From Verrucomicrobiota bacterium (GTDB lineage: Bacteria; Verrucomicrobiota; Verrucomicrobiia; Opitutales; UBA953), in assembly GCA_009917805.1 (NCBI GenBank), contig RGES01000031.1, positions 1 to 11,279 of the forward strand: 11,279 nucleotides of DNA, read 5' to 3'. The notes under the pieces were generated by a model. It did no database searches. It was not told the DNA's origin and worked only from the letters and a program-made list of their open reading frames with translations. Position 1 is the first letter of the stretch; each line of letters starts with the position of its first letter. This document shows, piece by piece, positions 1 to 10,995 of this stretch. The translations under genes were made by a program, and so were the position numbers.

Positions 1-1
1 C

Positions 2-3136
<3,135 letters not shown>

Positions 3137-3158
3137 TCCTTAAACGACCACCCGTCCC

Positions 3159-4568
3159 ATGGCTCACGCCCACGACAGCTCTTCCGAGCGCCCCGCGATC
3201 CTCGACAAGGTTCGCCCAGCCGAGCTCCCGCGCTCCCCGCTGATCCTCAACAACCGCGGCTTCCACTGGATCACCGACAAGGTCTGCGGCATCGTCGAAG
3301 AAGAGACCCCGCTCTGGTGGAAGGTCATGTTCGGCGTCGCGCTCTTCGTCGCGTCGTTCACGTTCATCGGCCTCGGCTACCTCGTCTCGACCGGCACCGG
3401 CACCTGGGGCCTCCGCTCGCCCGTGGGCTGGGGCTGGGCCATCGTCAACTTCGTGTTCTGGGTCGGCATCGGCCACGCCGGCACGCTGATCTCGGCGATC
3501 CTCTGCCTCCTGCGTCAGAAGTGGCGCACGTCCATCAACCGCGCCGCCGAGGCCATGACCATCTTCGCGGTCTGCTGCGCCGGCCTCTTCCCGCTCTTCC
3601 ACGTCGGCCGCGTGTGGTTCGGCTGGTGGCTCTTCCCGCTGCCCAACCAGAACGGCATCTGGCCGCAGTTCCGCTCGCCGCTCGAGTGGGACGTCTTCGC
3701 GGTCTCGACCTACTTCACCGTCTCCACGCTCTTCTGGTACATGGGCATGATCCCCGACCTCGGCGCGATCCGCGACCGCGCGACGACCTGGTGGCGCAAG
3801 GCCTTCTACAGCCTGCTGGCCATGGGCTGGCGCGGCGGCAACCGCCAGTGGTCCAACTTCGAGATGGCGTACCTGCTGCTCGCGGGCCTCTCGACGCCCC
3901 TCGTGCTTTCCGTGCACACCATCGTCTCGTTCGACTTCGCCGTCTCGAACGTCCCCGGCTGGCACACGACCATCTTCCCCCCGTACTTCGTCGCCGGCGC
4001 CATCTTCTCCGGCTTCGCGATGGTGCTCACCCTGATGCTGCCGCTGCGCGCGATCTATCGCCTGCACGACGTCATCAACCAGTACCACATCGACAACATG
4101 TGCAAGATCATCTTGGCCACCGGCACGATGGTCGGCTACGCGTACGCCACCGAGTTCTTCATCGCGGCCTACTCCGGCAACTCCTTCGAGAAGTTCGCCT
4201 TCGTGAACCGCGCCTTCGGCCAGTACGCCTGGGCCTACTGGATCATGGTGTCCTGCAACGTGATCACCCCGCAGCTCTTCTGGTTCAAGAAGGTCCGCGA
4301 GAACCACTCCTGGGTCTGGATCATCTGCCTCTTCGTCAACGTCGGCATGTGGTTCGAGCGCTTCGTGATCACCATCACCTCGCTCGCCAACGACTACCTG
4401 CCGTCCAGCTGGGGTTACTACTCCCCGACGATCGTGGATATCTTCACCTTCTTCGGCACCTTCGGCTTCTTCTCCGTCCTCTTCCTCCTGTTCGTGCGCT
4501 TCCTGCCTCTGCTCCCCATGGCCGAGGTGAAGATGGTCGCGCCGCAGGCCGACCCCCACGCCCACTGA
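3159..4568 (+). CDS. actC: Alternative complex III NrfD-like quinol-binding membrane subunit ActC
   Basis: ActC is the NrfD/PsrC-family integral membrane subunit of ACIII that carries the likely quinol oxidation site, next to the iron-sulfur part of ActB. The 469-residue protein has a hydrophilic N-terminus of about 50 residues (including RSPLILNNRGFHWITDKVCG), then roughly ten hydrophobic helices. Typical family segments are WVGIGHAGT (101-109), FHVGR (147-151) and SVHTIVSFDFA (251-261), whose buried His, Arg and Asp residues are the kind used for quinone and proton handling in NrfD proteins. Length is normal for the family. The ATG at 3159 is the first in frame after the actB stop, and the conserved N-terminus begins shortly after it. 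Both ends contain His (AHAH near the start, HAH at the end). No Shine-Dalgarno sequence precedes it. The assignment to ActC rather than ActF rests on gene order and the N-terminal sequence. Confidence 0.96.
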   Translation: MAHAHDSSSERPAILDKVRPAELPRSPLILNNRGFHWITDKVCGIVEEETPLWWKVMFGVALFVASFTFIGLGYLVSTGTGTWGLRSPVGWGWAIVNFVFWVGIGHAGTLISAILCLLRQKWRTSINRAAEAMTIFAVCCAGLFPLFHVGRVWFGWWLFPLPNQNGIWPQFRSPLEWDVFAVSTYFTVSTLFWYMGMIPDLGAIRDRATTWWRKAFYSLLAMGWRGGNRQWSNFEMAYLLLAGLSTPLVLSVHTIVSFDFAVSNVPGWHTTIFPPYFVAGAIFSGFAMVLTLMLPLRAIYRLHDVINQYHIDNMCKIILATGTMVGYAYATEFFIAAYSGNSFEKFAFVNRAFGQYAWAYWIMVSCNVITPQLFWFKKVRENHSWVWIICLFVNVGMWFERFVITITSLANDYLPSSWGYYSPTIVDIFTFFGTFGFFSVLFLLFVRFLPLLPMAEVKMVAPQADPHAH

Positions 4569-4587
4569 TCCTCGCCGCCATCCGACC

Positions 4588-5130
4588 ATGAACGAACGCA
4601 ACGAACGCATCCACGGCGTGGCCTGCACCTTCCGCAAGGTCTCCGACGTGTTTCACGCCGCCGAGAAGGTGCGCGATGCCGGCTGGAAGAACTGGGACGT
4701 GCACACGCCTTTCCCGATCCACGGCATGGACCAGGCCATGGGCCTGCCTCGCTCGCCCGTCCCGCGCCTGACCCTGCTGGGCGGCGTCACCGGCTTCATC
4801 ACCGGCTGCCTGCTCACCTGGTACACCAACTCGTACGACTACCCGCTGATCGTCGGCGGCAAGCCCTACTGGAGCGTGATCTTCCCGTTCCCGGTGCTCT
4901 ACGAGTGCACGATCCTGTTCGCCGCCTTCGGCACCTTCTTCGGCCAGTTCATCTTCAACCGCCTGCCGCGTCACAACCATCCTCTGTTCGACCTCCCGAA
5001 CTTCGCCCGCGTCTCGGACGACACGTTCATGATCGTCCTCGAGGCCCGCGACCCGCGGTTCCACCTCGATGAGTCGCGCAACTTCCTCCAGTCGCTCGGC
5101 GGCCAGGAGATCACCGTCATCCGCGACTAA
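4588..5130 (+). CDS. actD: Alternative complex III subunit ActD (DUF3341 family)
   Basis: ActD is a small membrane subunit of ACIII with no known cofactor; it is thought to support the membrane part of the complex. The 180-residue protein starts with a soluble domain typical of DUF3341: a fold over residues 8-35 (AAEKVRDAGW), then DVHTPFPIHGMDQAMGL (37-53). Two membrane helices follow at about 60-80 and 98-124, separated by the loop YDYPLIVGGKPYW. The C-terminal part has HPLFDLPNFARVSDDTF and LEARDPRF, both characteristic. Length matches the family. It begins 19 bp after actC and ends 9 bp before actE, in the usual act gene order. No purine-rich ribosome-binding site is visible; the start is fixed by the conserved N-terminal domain. 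Confidence 0.95.
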   Translation: MNERNERIHGVACTFRKVSDVFHAAEKVRDAGWKNWDVHTPFPIHGMDQAMGLPRSPVPRLTLLGGVTGFITGCLLTWYTNSYDYPLIVGGKPYWSVIFPFPVLYECTILFAAFGTFFGQFIFNRLPRHNHPLFDLPNFARVSDDTFMIVLEARDPRFHLDESRNFLQSLGGQEITVIRD

Positions 5131-5139
5131 TCCGCACCC

Positions 5140-5853
5140 ATGAGCCGCTATCTCGCATTCCTCGCCGTCGCTGTCGTCGCCACGATCAGCTTCCTCGGCT
5201 TCCAGGGCAAGAAGTCCAAGGACACGCCCGTCTATGTCTTCGACGACATGGACTACCAGAACAAGTACAAGGCCCAGGGGGAGAACGCGTTCTTCGCCGA
5301 CGGACGTGACGCGCGTCCGCCCGTCGCCGGCACCGTCGCCCGCGGCACCGGCCTCCAGCCTGCCAAGGTCTTCTCGGCCGACTTCAAGCGCGCCGAATCC
5401 CTGAATCCTTCCTTCGTCACCGGCAAGGACGCCAAGGGCGCCTTCCTCGCCGGCTTCCCCGAGAAGTCCCTCGGCATCACCAACGGCAAGCTGAACGACT
5501 ACAAGGTCAGCCAGTACACCCTCGACGTGGGTCGCGGCAAGTTCCAGATCTACTGCGCCGTCTGCCACGGCCAGGCCGGCGACGGCAACGGCATCATGAA
5601 GGTCCGTTCCGCCATCGAAGGCGACGCCGCCATCGTGACGATCGCCAGCCTCCAGACCCCGGTCATCCGCGCCTATCCGAACGGCCAGATCTACGACGTC
5701 ATCACCAACGGCAAGAACACCATGATGGGTTACGGCGACAAGCTCTCCCCCGAGGAGCGCTGGGCCGTCGTCGCCTACGTGCGCGCCCTGCAGCTCTCCC
5801 AGAACTGCCCGCCCGATCTCGTCCCCGCCGCCGTGAAGGCCCAAATCAAGTAA
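5140..5853 (+). CDS. actE: Alternative complex III monoheme cytochrome c subunit ActE
   Basis: ActE is the periplasmic monoheme cytochrome of ACIII and a likely electron exit point together with the pentaheme ActA. The 237-residue protein has an N-terminal hydrophobic segment (about 4-22), the ActE signature FFADGRDARPPVAGTVARG (51-69), and a class I cytochrome domain with CAVCH at 139-143. The axial ligand is probably Met195 or Met196 in NTMMGYGDKLSPEERW, followed by the C-terminal helix VVAYVRALQLSQ. Many ActE proteins are lipoproteins, but here the end of the hydrophobic segment reads FLGFQGKK with no Cys, so it is either cleaved as an ordinary signal peptide or kept as a membrane anchor. 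An extra Cys (223) lies near the C-terminus. actF starts only 7 bp downstream. Confidence 0.94.
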   Translation: MSRYLAFLAVAVVATISFLGFQGKKSKDTPVYVFDDMDYQNKYKAQGENAFFADGRDARPPVAGTVARGTGLQPAKVFSADFKRAESLNPSFVTGKDAKGAFLAGFPEKSLGITNGKLNDYKVSQYTLDVGRGKFQIYCAVCHGQAGDGNGIMKVRSAIEGDAAIVTIASLQTPVIRAYPNGQIYDVITNGKNTMMGYGDKLSPEERWAVVAYVRALQLSQNCPPDLVPAAVKAQIK

Positions 5854-5860
5854 TTCGCAC

Positions 5861-7124
<1,264 letters not shown>

Positions 7125-7132
<8 letters not shown>

Positions 7133-7883
7133 ACATCCTTCCTCCGGGGGCCGTCCGCTGCTCCCGGGCCAGATCGCTTCCTGGCTGCGCCTCGTCTGCT
7201 TCGCGGCCGCCGCGCTCATCGTGACGGGCTACGTCTATCTCTCGGTCCGCAAGGCGCCTAACGCCGAGGCCGAACGCCGCCAGGCCCAGAAGGCCCTGCG
7301 CGCCGACAACGCCAAGAAGGGTCTCGCGCTCATCACCGAGCCCGGCCGCAACGCCGACGGTACCTATCGCATCCCGGTCAAGGAAGCCGCCGCCCTCATC
7401 GCCGCCGACAACAAGGTCGTCGCGAAGCTCCAGGCCGCCGCCGCGCCGGCTCCTGCGGCCGCTCCCGCCGCTCCCGCCGCCGCCGGCGCCTTCGTGAAGG
7501 CTTCCGACGAGCAGATGAAGCGTGGCGCCGCCGTCTACGCGCGCACCTGCATCGCCTGCCACCAGCCGACGGGGAAGGGCCTTCCGCCCGTCTTCCCGTC
7601 GATCTCCGAGACGCCCATCGTCGTCGGCAACCCTGAGCTGCCGATCAAGTTCATCCTCCAGGGCCTCATGGGGCCGATCACCGTCGGTGGCACCACCTAC
7701 AACAGCATGATGCCGCCGGTCGCCGGCGTGAACGACCAGGACATCGCCGACGTCCTCACCTACGTCCGTCAGAGCTTCGGCAACAAGGGCAACCCGGTCT
7801 CCGTCGACCAGGTGAAGGCCGTCCGCGCCGCCACCGCCGGTCGCACGGCTCCTTGGACCACCGCCGAACTCGGCCTCAAATAA
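7125..7883 (+). CDS. Membrane-anchored monoheme cytochrome c with Ala/Pro linker
   Basis: A periplasmic electron carrier tethered to the inner membrane. The 252-residue protein has a short cytosolic N-terminus, one membrane helix (about 20-40), a charged segment (45-103) containing NADGTYRIPVKEAAALI, a low-complexity Ala/Pro linker (about 104-121), and a class I cytochrome domain. The heme site is CIACH (142-146), and Met195 or Met196 in NSMMPPVAG is the expected axial ligand, followed by a typical C-terminal helix DIADVLTYVRQSF. It starts inside the end of actF and lies before the ccoN-like gene, so it probably shuttles electrons between ACIII and the downstream module. Its cytochrome domain is clearly related to that of the protein at 9893-10582 (same CHQ.TG.G start, YVRQ helix and C-terminal extension). 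Not a standard named act or cco subunit; the exact partner is inferred. Confidence 0.88.
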
Positions 7884-7902
7884 TCCACACTTCCTTTAAC
7901 CG

Positions 7903-9348
7903 ATGACCCAGGAAAATCGTTCCGGCCGCCCGCAGGGCCGTCCTCCCGAAGGCGACTCCCGCCTCACGCGGACCGAGGCCCAGCTCCGCGGCCCGTTCCT
8001 CCTCTTCTTCGTCTCCGCGGTGATCTGGCTGCTCGCGGCCTCCGTGCTCGGCGTGATCGCCGCCCTCCAGCAGGGTTCGCTCGCCGCCGGTCCGTTCCGC
8101 GGCTGCGAACTCCTCACCTACGGACACGTGGCCGCCGCGCAGCGCAACCTGTTCGTCTACGGCTGGGGCTTCAACGCCTTCTTCGCGCTCAACCTCTGGC
8201 TGCTCTCGCAGCTCGGTCGCTTCGAGCTCCGTAACGGCTGGCTCGCCACGCTCGGCGGCGCGGTCTGGAACCTCGCCCTCACGTACGGCGTGATCCAGAT
8301 CTTCGCCGGCAACCAGGGCGGCTTCGGCCTCCTCGAGTTCCCTCGCGAAGTCGGTCCGGTCCTCGCCGTCGCCTTCCTGCTCGCGGGCTTCTGGCCGATC
8401 GTCGCCTTCGCGCGCCGCCCCACGGGTCATACCTTCGCCTCCCAGTGGTTCGTGGTCGGCGCTTCGTTCGCCTTCCCGCTGACCTACCTGCTGGCCCAGC
8501 TGCTCGTGCTCTGGCAGCCGGCTTCGGGCGTCGTCCAGGCCATCGCCCACAGCTGGTTCGTCTCGAACCTGCTGCTGCTGTGGTTCGGCGCCTCGGCCCT
8601 CGCCGCGGTCTATTACTTCCTGCCGAAGGTGCTCGGTCGCACCATCAGCGGTTACTACCTCGCTCCGGTCGGCTTCTGGACGTTCTTCCTCTTCGCGAGC
8701 TGGACCGGCCCGTCCGCCCTCATCGGCGCGCCGGTGCCGCTCTGGCTGCAGTCCGTCGGCGTCGTCGCCGGCGCGATGCTGATGGTCCCGGTGATCGTCA
8801 CCGCCATCAACTTCCACGGCACGCTTTCCTCCGAGTCCGGCTGGTCCCGCGCCTGGAACGACACCACGCTCCGCTTCGTGAGCTTCGGCGCCGTCGCCTT
8901 CACGCTGTTCGGCGCCCTGAACGCGATCTTCGGCTTCCGCGGCTATAACGCCGTGGTCCGCTTCACCTCCTTCGCCTCCGGCCAGGAGCAGCTCCTGACC
9001 TACGCGTTCGCCACGATGGTGATCTTCGGCGCCGCCTACTTCGTGCTGCCTCGCCTCACCGGCTCGCTCTGGCCCTCCGCCAAGCTCGTGCACGTGCACT
9101 TCTGGGCCGCCGCCCTCGGCGCCGTCGCCACGGCCGTCGCCTTGCTCGTCGGCGGCTACGAAAACGGCAAGCAGCTGGCCGACGCCTCGGTCTCCCTGGC
9201 GCAGGTCGCCAAGGCCGGTTCCGCCTGGAACATGGTCCTGACCGTCTCGGCGGTCCTCCTGCTCGTCGGCCACGTCGCCTTCGCCCTCAACGCCTTCGGC
9301 ATGATCCTCAAATCCTCCGCGCCTGCCTCCGCCGGCCGCCACGACTAA
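7903..9348 (+). CDS. CcoN-like (cbb3 oxidase subunit I family) protein lacking the heme and copper ligands
   Basis: The 481-residue protein is a polytopic membrane protein of the heme-copper oxidase subunit I family, closest to CcoN: segments such as VYYFLPKVLGRTISGYY (236-252), FLFASWTGP (262-270) and KLVHVHFWAAALG (394-406) align well with CcoN helices. The catalytic residues are missing in that alignment. The helix II heme b His is Gln80 (QRN in place of HTN); the helix VI copper His is Ser221; the helix VII His-His pair is Ser271-Ala272, and the nearby Tyr is Ala265; the helix X GHVH is GQEQ (360-363), removing both the heme b3 and heme b ligands. Other His (74, 216, 305, 397, 399, 457) are not at ligand positions. 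The frame is intact and hydrophobicity is preserved, so this is not decay. It cannot be assumed to reduce oxygen; a scaffold or proton-path role is inference. Automated pipelines would call it ccoN. Confidence 0.9.
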   Translation: MTQENRSGRPQGRPPEGDSRLTRTEAQLRGPFLLFFVSAVIWLLAASVLGVIAALQQGSLAAGPFRGCELLTYGHVAAAQRNLFVYGWGFNAFFALNLWLLSQLGRFELRNGWLATLGGAVWNLALTYGVIQIFAGNQGGFGLLEFPREVGPVLAVAFLLAGFWPIVAFARRPTGHTFASQWFVVGASFAFPLTYLLAQLLVLWQPASGVVQAIAHSWFVSNLLLLWFGASALAAVYYFLPKVLGRTISGYYLAPVGFWTFFLFASWTGPSALIGAPVPLWLQSVGVVAGAMLMVPVIVTAINFHGTLSSESGWSRAWNDTTLRFVSFGAVAFTLFGALNAIFGFRGYNAVVRFTSFASGQEQLLTYAFATMVIFGAAYFVLPRLTGSLWPSAKLVHVHFWAAALGAVATAVALLVGGYENGKQLADASVSLAQVAKAGSAWNMVLTVSAVLLLVGHVAFALNAFGMILKSSAPASAGRHD

Positions 9349-9360
9349 TCCGGACACCCC

Positions 9361-9888
9361 ATGAAGAATCTCAACACTCTCCTGGCCGGCGTCTTCCTGG
9401 CCGTCGCCTTGCCCTTCGGTGCGCTGGTCATCAGCAGCCAGGTGCAGCTCGGCTCCCTCGGTCGCGCGCCCGCCGAAGAGGGCGGTCCGCTGTTCCCGTC
9501 CCGCGAGCCCGGCCTGGCCATCCAAGGCCGCGCGGTCTACGTCTCCCTCGGTTGCGTCAGCTGCCATACCCAGCAGGTCCGTCCGGCCGGGCAGGGCAGC
9601 GACATCGCCCGCGGTTATGGCGTCCGTCCTTCCGTCGCCCGCGACTACTCGCAGCAGAAGCAGGTCCTCCTCGGCGACCGCCGCCTCGGTCCGGACCTCG
9701 CCAACTACGGCGTCCGCGCCAAGGAACTCGCCGCCGTGCATGAGGCCATCAAGCACCAGGGCGCTTTCGAATTCCTCTACGCCGGCGACAAGAAGCAGGT
9801 CGCTTCCGAGCGCGCCATCGCCCTCGCCGCCTACCTCCAATCCCTCCGCCAGGATTACTCCTCGCCGGAAGCCAAACTGAAGCAGTGA
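9361..9888 (+). CDS. CcoO-like membrane-anchored monoheme cytochrome c
   Basis: Homologue of CcoO, the monoheme subunit that pairs with CcoN in cbb3 oxidases. The 175-residue protein has an N-terminal membrane anchor (about 7-27), the heme site CVSCH (65-69) continuing HTQQVRP as in CcoO (which usually has Met in HTQM), then RPSVARDYSQQKQVLLGDRRLGPDLANYG spread over residues 89-117, as in CcoO proteins that read LGSKRTGPDLA. It is shorter than usual. There is no Met after the initiator, so the CcoO axial Met (in a SxMPxYPFL-type segment) is absent; the corresponding stretch reads HQGAFEFLY. His127 or His132 could act as sixth ligand, or the heme could be five-coordinate. It follows the ligand-free CcoN-like gene by 12 bp and is probably assembled with it. 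Confidence 0.88.
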   Translation: MKNLNTLLAGVFLAVALPFGALVISSQVQLGSLGRAPAEEGGPLFPSREPGLAIQGRAVYVSLGCVSCHTQQVRPAGQGSDIARGYGVRPSVARDYSQQKQVLLGDRRLGPDLANYGVRAKELAAVHEAIKHQGAFEFLYAGDKKQVASERAIALAAYLQSLRQDYSSPEAKLKQ

Positions 9889-9892
9889 ACCC

Positions 9893-10582
9893 ATGAACGA
9901 CCGTAACCGTCATCCTGATCACAACCGCCCTCGCCGGGGTCCCTCCGGCGCGGGTTCCGAAGGCCCGTCCGACGGACGCCTCGTGGAGGTTCACTCGCAG
10001 CTCTCCCGCGACAAGGACGAGCCGGCCGAGGGCTTCTCCCTGACGCCGATCTTCATCGTCTTCCTGTTCTGCGGATTCGGCTTCTGGGCCGGCCTCTACC
10101 TCACCCGCAACTCGGGCGACTTCTCTCCCTCCGCGTTCGATCTCAACGCCCCCAAGGCCGCCGTCGCCGGCGGTCCGGTCGCCTTCGAGCCCGATGCCGC
10201 CAAGGGCGAGAAGCTCTTCCTCGCGAACTGCGCCGCCTGTCACCAGGCCACCGGTCTCGGCGTCCCCGGCGCCTTCCCTCCGCTTGCCAAGTCTCCTTGG
10301 GTCGCGGGTTCGGAAGAACGCATCATCAAGGCCATCCTCGCCGGTCTTGCCGGTGAGATCGAAGTCAACGGCGCGAAATACAACGGCAACATGCCGAACA
10401 TCGGCGCCGGCCTCAAGGACGCGCAGATCGCCCACATCGCCACCTACGTCCGTCAGGCCTGGGGCAACGCCGCCGAGCCCGTCATGGACACCAAGGTCGC
10501 CGAGGTCCGCAAGGCCATCGGCAACCGTGCCCAGTACAACCCGGCCGACCTTCTCAAGGAGCATCCGCTCGAAGCCAAGTAA
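9893..10582 (+). CDS. Membrane-anchored monoheme cytochrome c at the CcoP position
   Basis: A periplasmic class I cytochrome anchored by one helix. The 229-residue protein has a basic, Pro/Gly-rich cytosolic N-terminus (1-30), the amphipathic segment EVHSQLSRDKDEPAEGF, a membrane helix (about 50-70), and the heme site CAACH (113-117) with Met167 in GNMPNIG as the likely axial ligand. A C-terminal helix (HIATYVRQAWGN) and a charged extension complete it. It sits where ccoP would be, but CcoP carries two hemes and is usually about 300 residues, so this is at most a CcoP-like stand-in. Its heme domain is paralogous to that of the protein at 7125-7883. It starts 4 bp after the ccoO-like stop and is the last gene before the terminator. 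No ccoQ-like small gene is present. Confidence 0.88.
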   Translation: MNDRNRHPDHNRPRRGPSGAGSEGPSDGRLVEVHSQLSRDKDEPAEGFSLTPIFIVFLFCGFGFWAGLYLTRNSGDFSPSAFDLNAPKAAVAGGPVAFEPDAAKGEKLFLANCAACHQATGLGVPGAFPPLAKSPWVAGSEERIIKAILAGLAGEIEVNGAKYNGNMPNIGAGLKDAQIAHIATYVRQAWGNAAEPVMDTKVAEVRKAIGNRAQYNPADLLKEHPLEAK

Positions 10583-10605
10583 GGCCTCGGAACAGGCGGC
10601 AACAA

Positions 10606-10633
10606 AAAGGCCCGGGAGCGATCCCGGGCCTTT
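10606..10633. terminator. Bidirectional rho-independent terminator
   Basis: A perfect 12-bp inverted repeat (AAAGGCCCGGGA, then TCCCGGGCCTTT) encloses the four-base loop GCGA, a GNRA-type tetraloop on the plus strand. It lies between the converging cytochrome gene (stop at 10582) and trxA (stop at 10657). Read on the minus strand the stem runs into five consecutive T, a good U-tract; on the plus strand it runs into TTTCTT, a weaker one. The gap 10583-10656 contains nothing else recognisable. Confidence 0.9.
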
Positions 10634-10656
10634 CTTATGGGGCTTTTGCCCGTGGC

Positions 10657-10986
10657 TTAGGAGTGCTTCTTGATGAAGGCGGCGATGTCGCCCTTCGGGC
10701 GGGCGCCGACCATCTTGTCCACCACGACGCCGTTCTTGTAAAGGAACAGGGCGGGGATGGAGTTCACGCCCAGCTGCTGGGCCAGCGCCTGATTGGTGTC
10801 CACGTCGACCTTCGCGATCTGGACGGAGCCGTTCATCTCGACCGCGAGCTGATCGAGCACGGGGCCGATCTGCTTGCACGGACCACACCAGGTGGCCCAG
10901 AAGTCCACCAGGACGGGGACGGCCGACGCCTTGATGGTGGCGTCGAAGTTGCTGTTATCGAGATTGAGGATGAGATCGGAGGCCAT
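10657..10986 (-). CDS. trxA: Thioredoxin
   Basis: Cytosolic thioredoxin, a general protein disulfide reductase re-reduced by thioredoxin reductase. The 109-residue protein shows the full fold: beta strand PVLVDFWATW, active site WCGPC (about 34-38), KVDVDTNQALAQQLGV, and the cis-proline segment SIPALFLYKNG, ending with a helix. There is no signal peptide, so it is not a periplasmic CcmG/TlpA-type protein for cytochrome maturation, despite the adjacent cytochrome genes. Its start is 9 bp after the stop of the upstream minus-strand gene, so the two are probably cotranscribed. Upstream of the ATG there is only a poorly spaced AAAGG, about 13 bases away. It converges on the respiratory operon and shares its terminator. 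Confidence 0.97.
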   Translation of the reverse strand: MASDLILNLDNSNFDATIKASAVPVLVDFWATWCGPCKQIGPVLDQLAVEMNGSVQIAKVDVDTNQALAQQLGVNSIPALFLYKNGVVVDKMVGARPKGDIAAFIKKHS

Positions 10987-10995
10987 GAAAGGGAC

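Noticed and set aside
8122..8124. His74 (and His216 at 8548) as substitute heme or copper ligands
   Set aside because: They lie six and five residues before the normal ligand positions, at the helix ends, and helix X offers no His to complete either heme site.
7903..9348. A working cbb3 oxidase or nitric oxide reductase subunit I
   Set aside because: Both need His ligands in helices II, VI, VII and X, and none is present at those positions in my alignment.
7876..9894. Very long minus-strand open frame of 672 codons opposite the ccoN-like and ccoO-like genes
   Set aside because: It lies antisense to well-recognised genes and its product is rich in Glu, Gly, Arg and Asp without any domain. 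It results from high GC at the third positions of the plus-strand genes. The same applies to the long minus-strand frames at 2985-4637, 4444-5862 and 5846-7219.
9749..10888. Minus-strand open frame spanning the terminator and part of trxA
   Set aside because: It crosses the terminator hairpin and overlaps trxA in another frame, with an Arg-rich, domain-free product.
10657..10986. Thioredoxin as a periplasmic cytochrome c maturation protein (CcmG/ResA type)
   Set aside because: It has no signal peptide or membrane anchor, and its WCGPC context and length are those of cytosolic TrxA.
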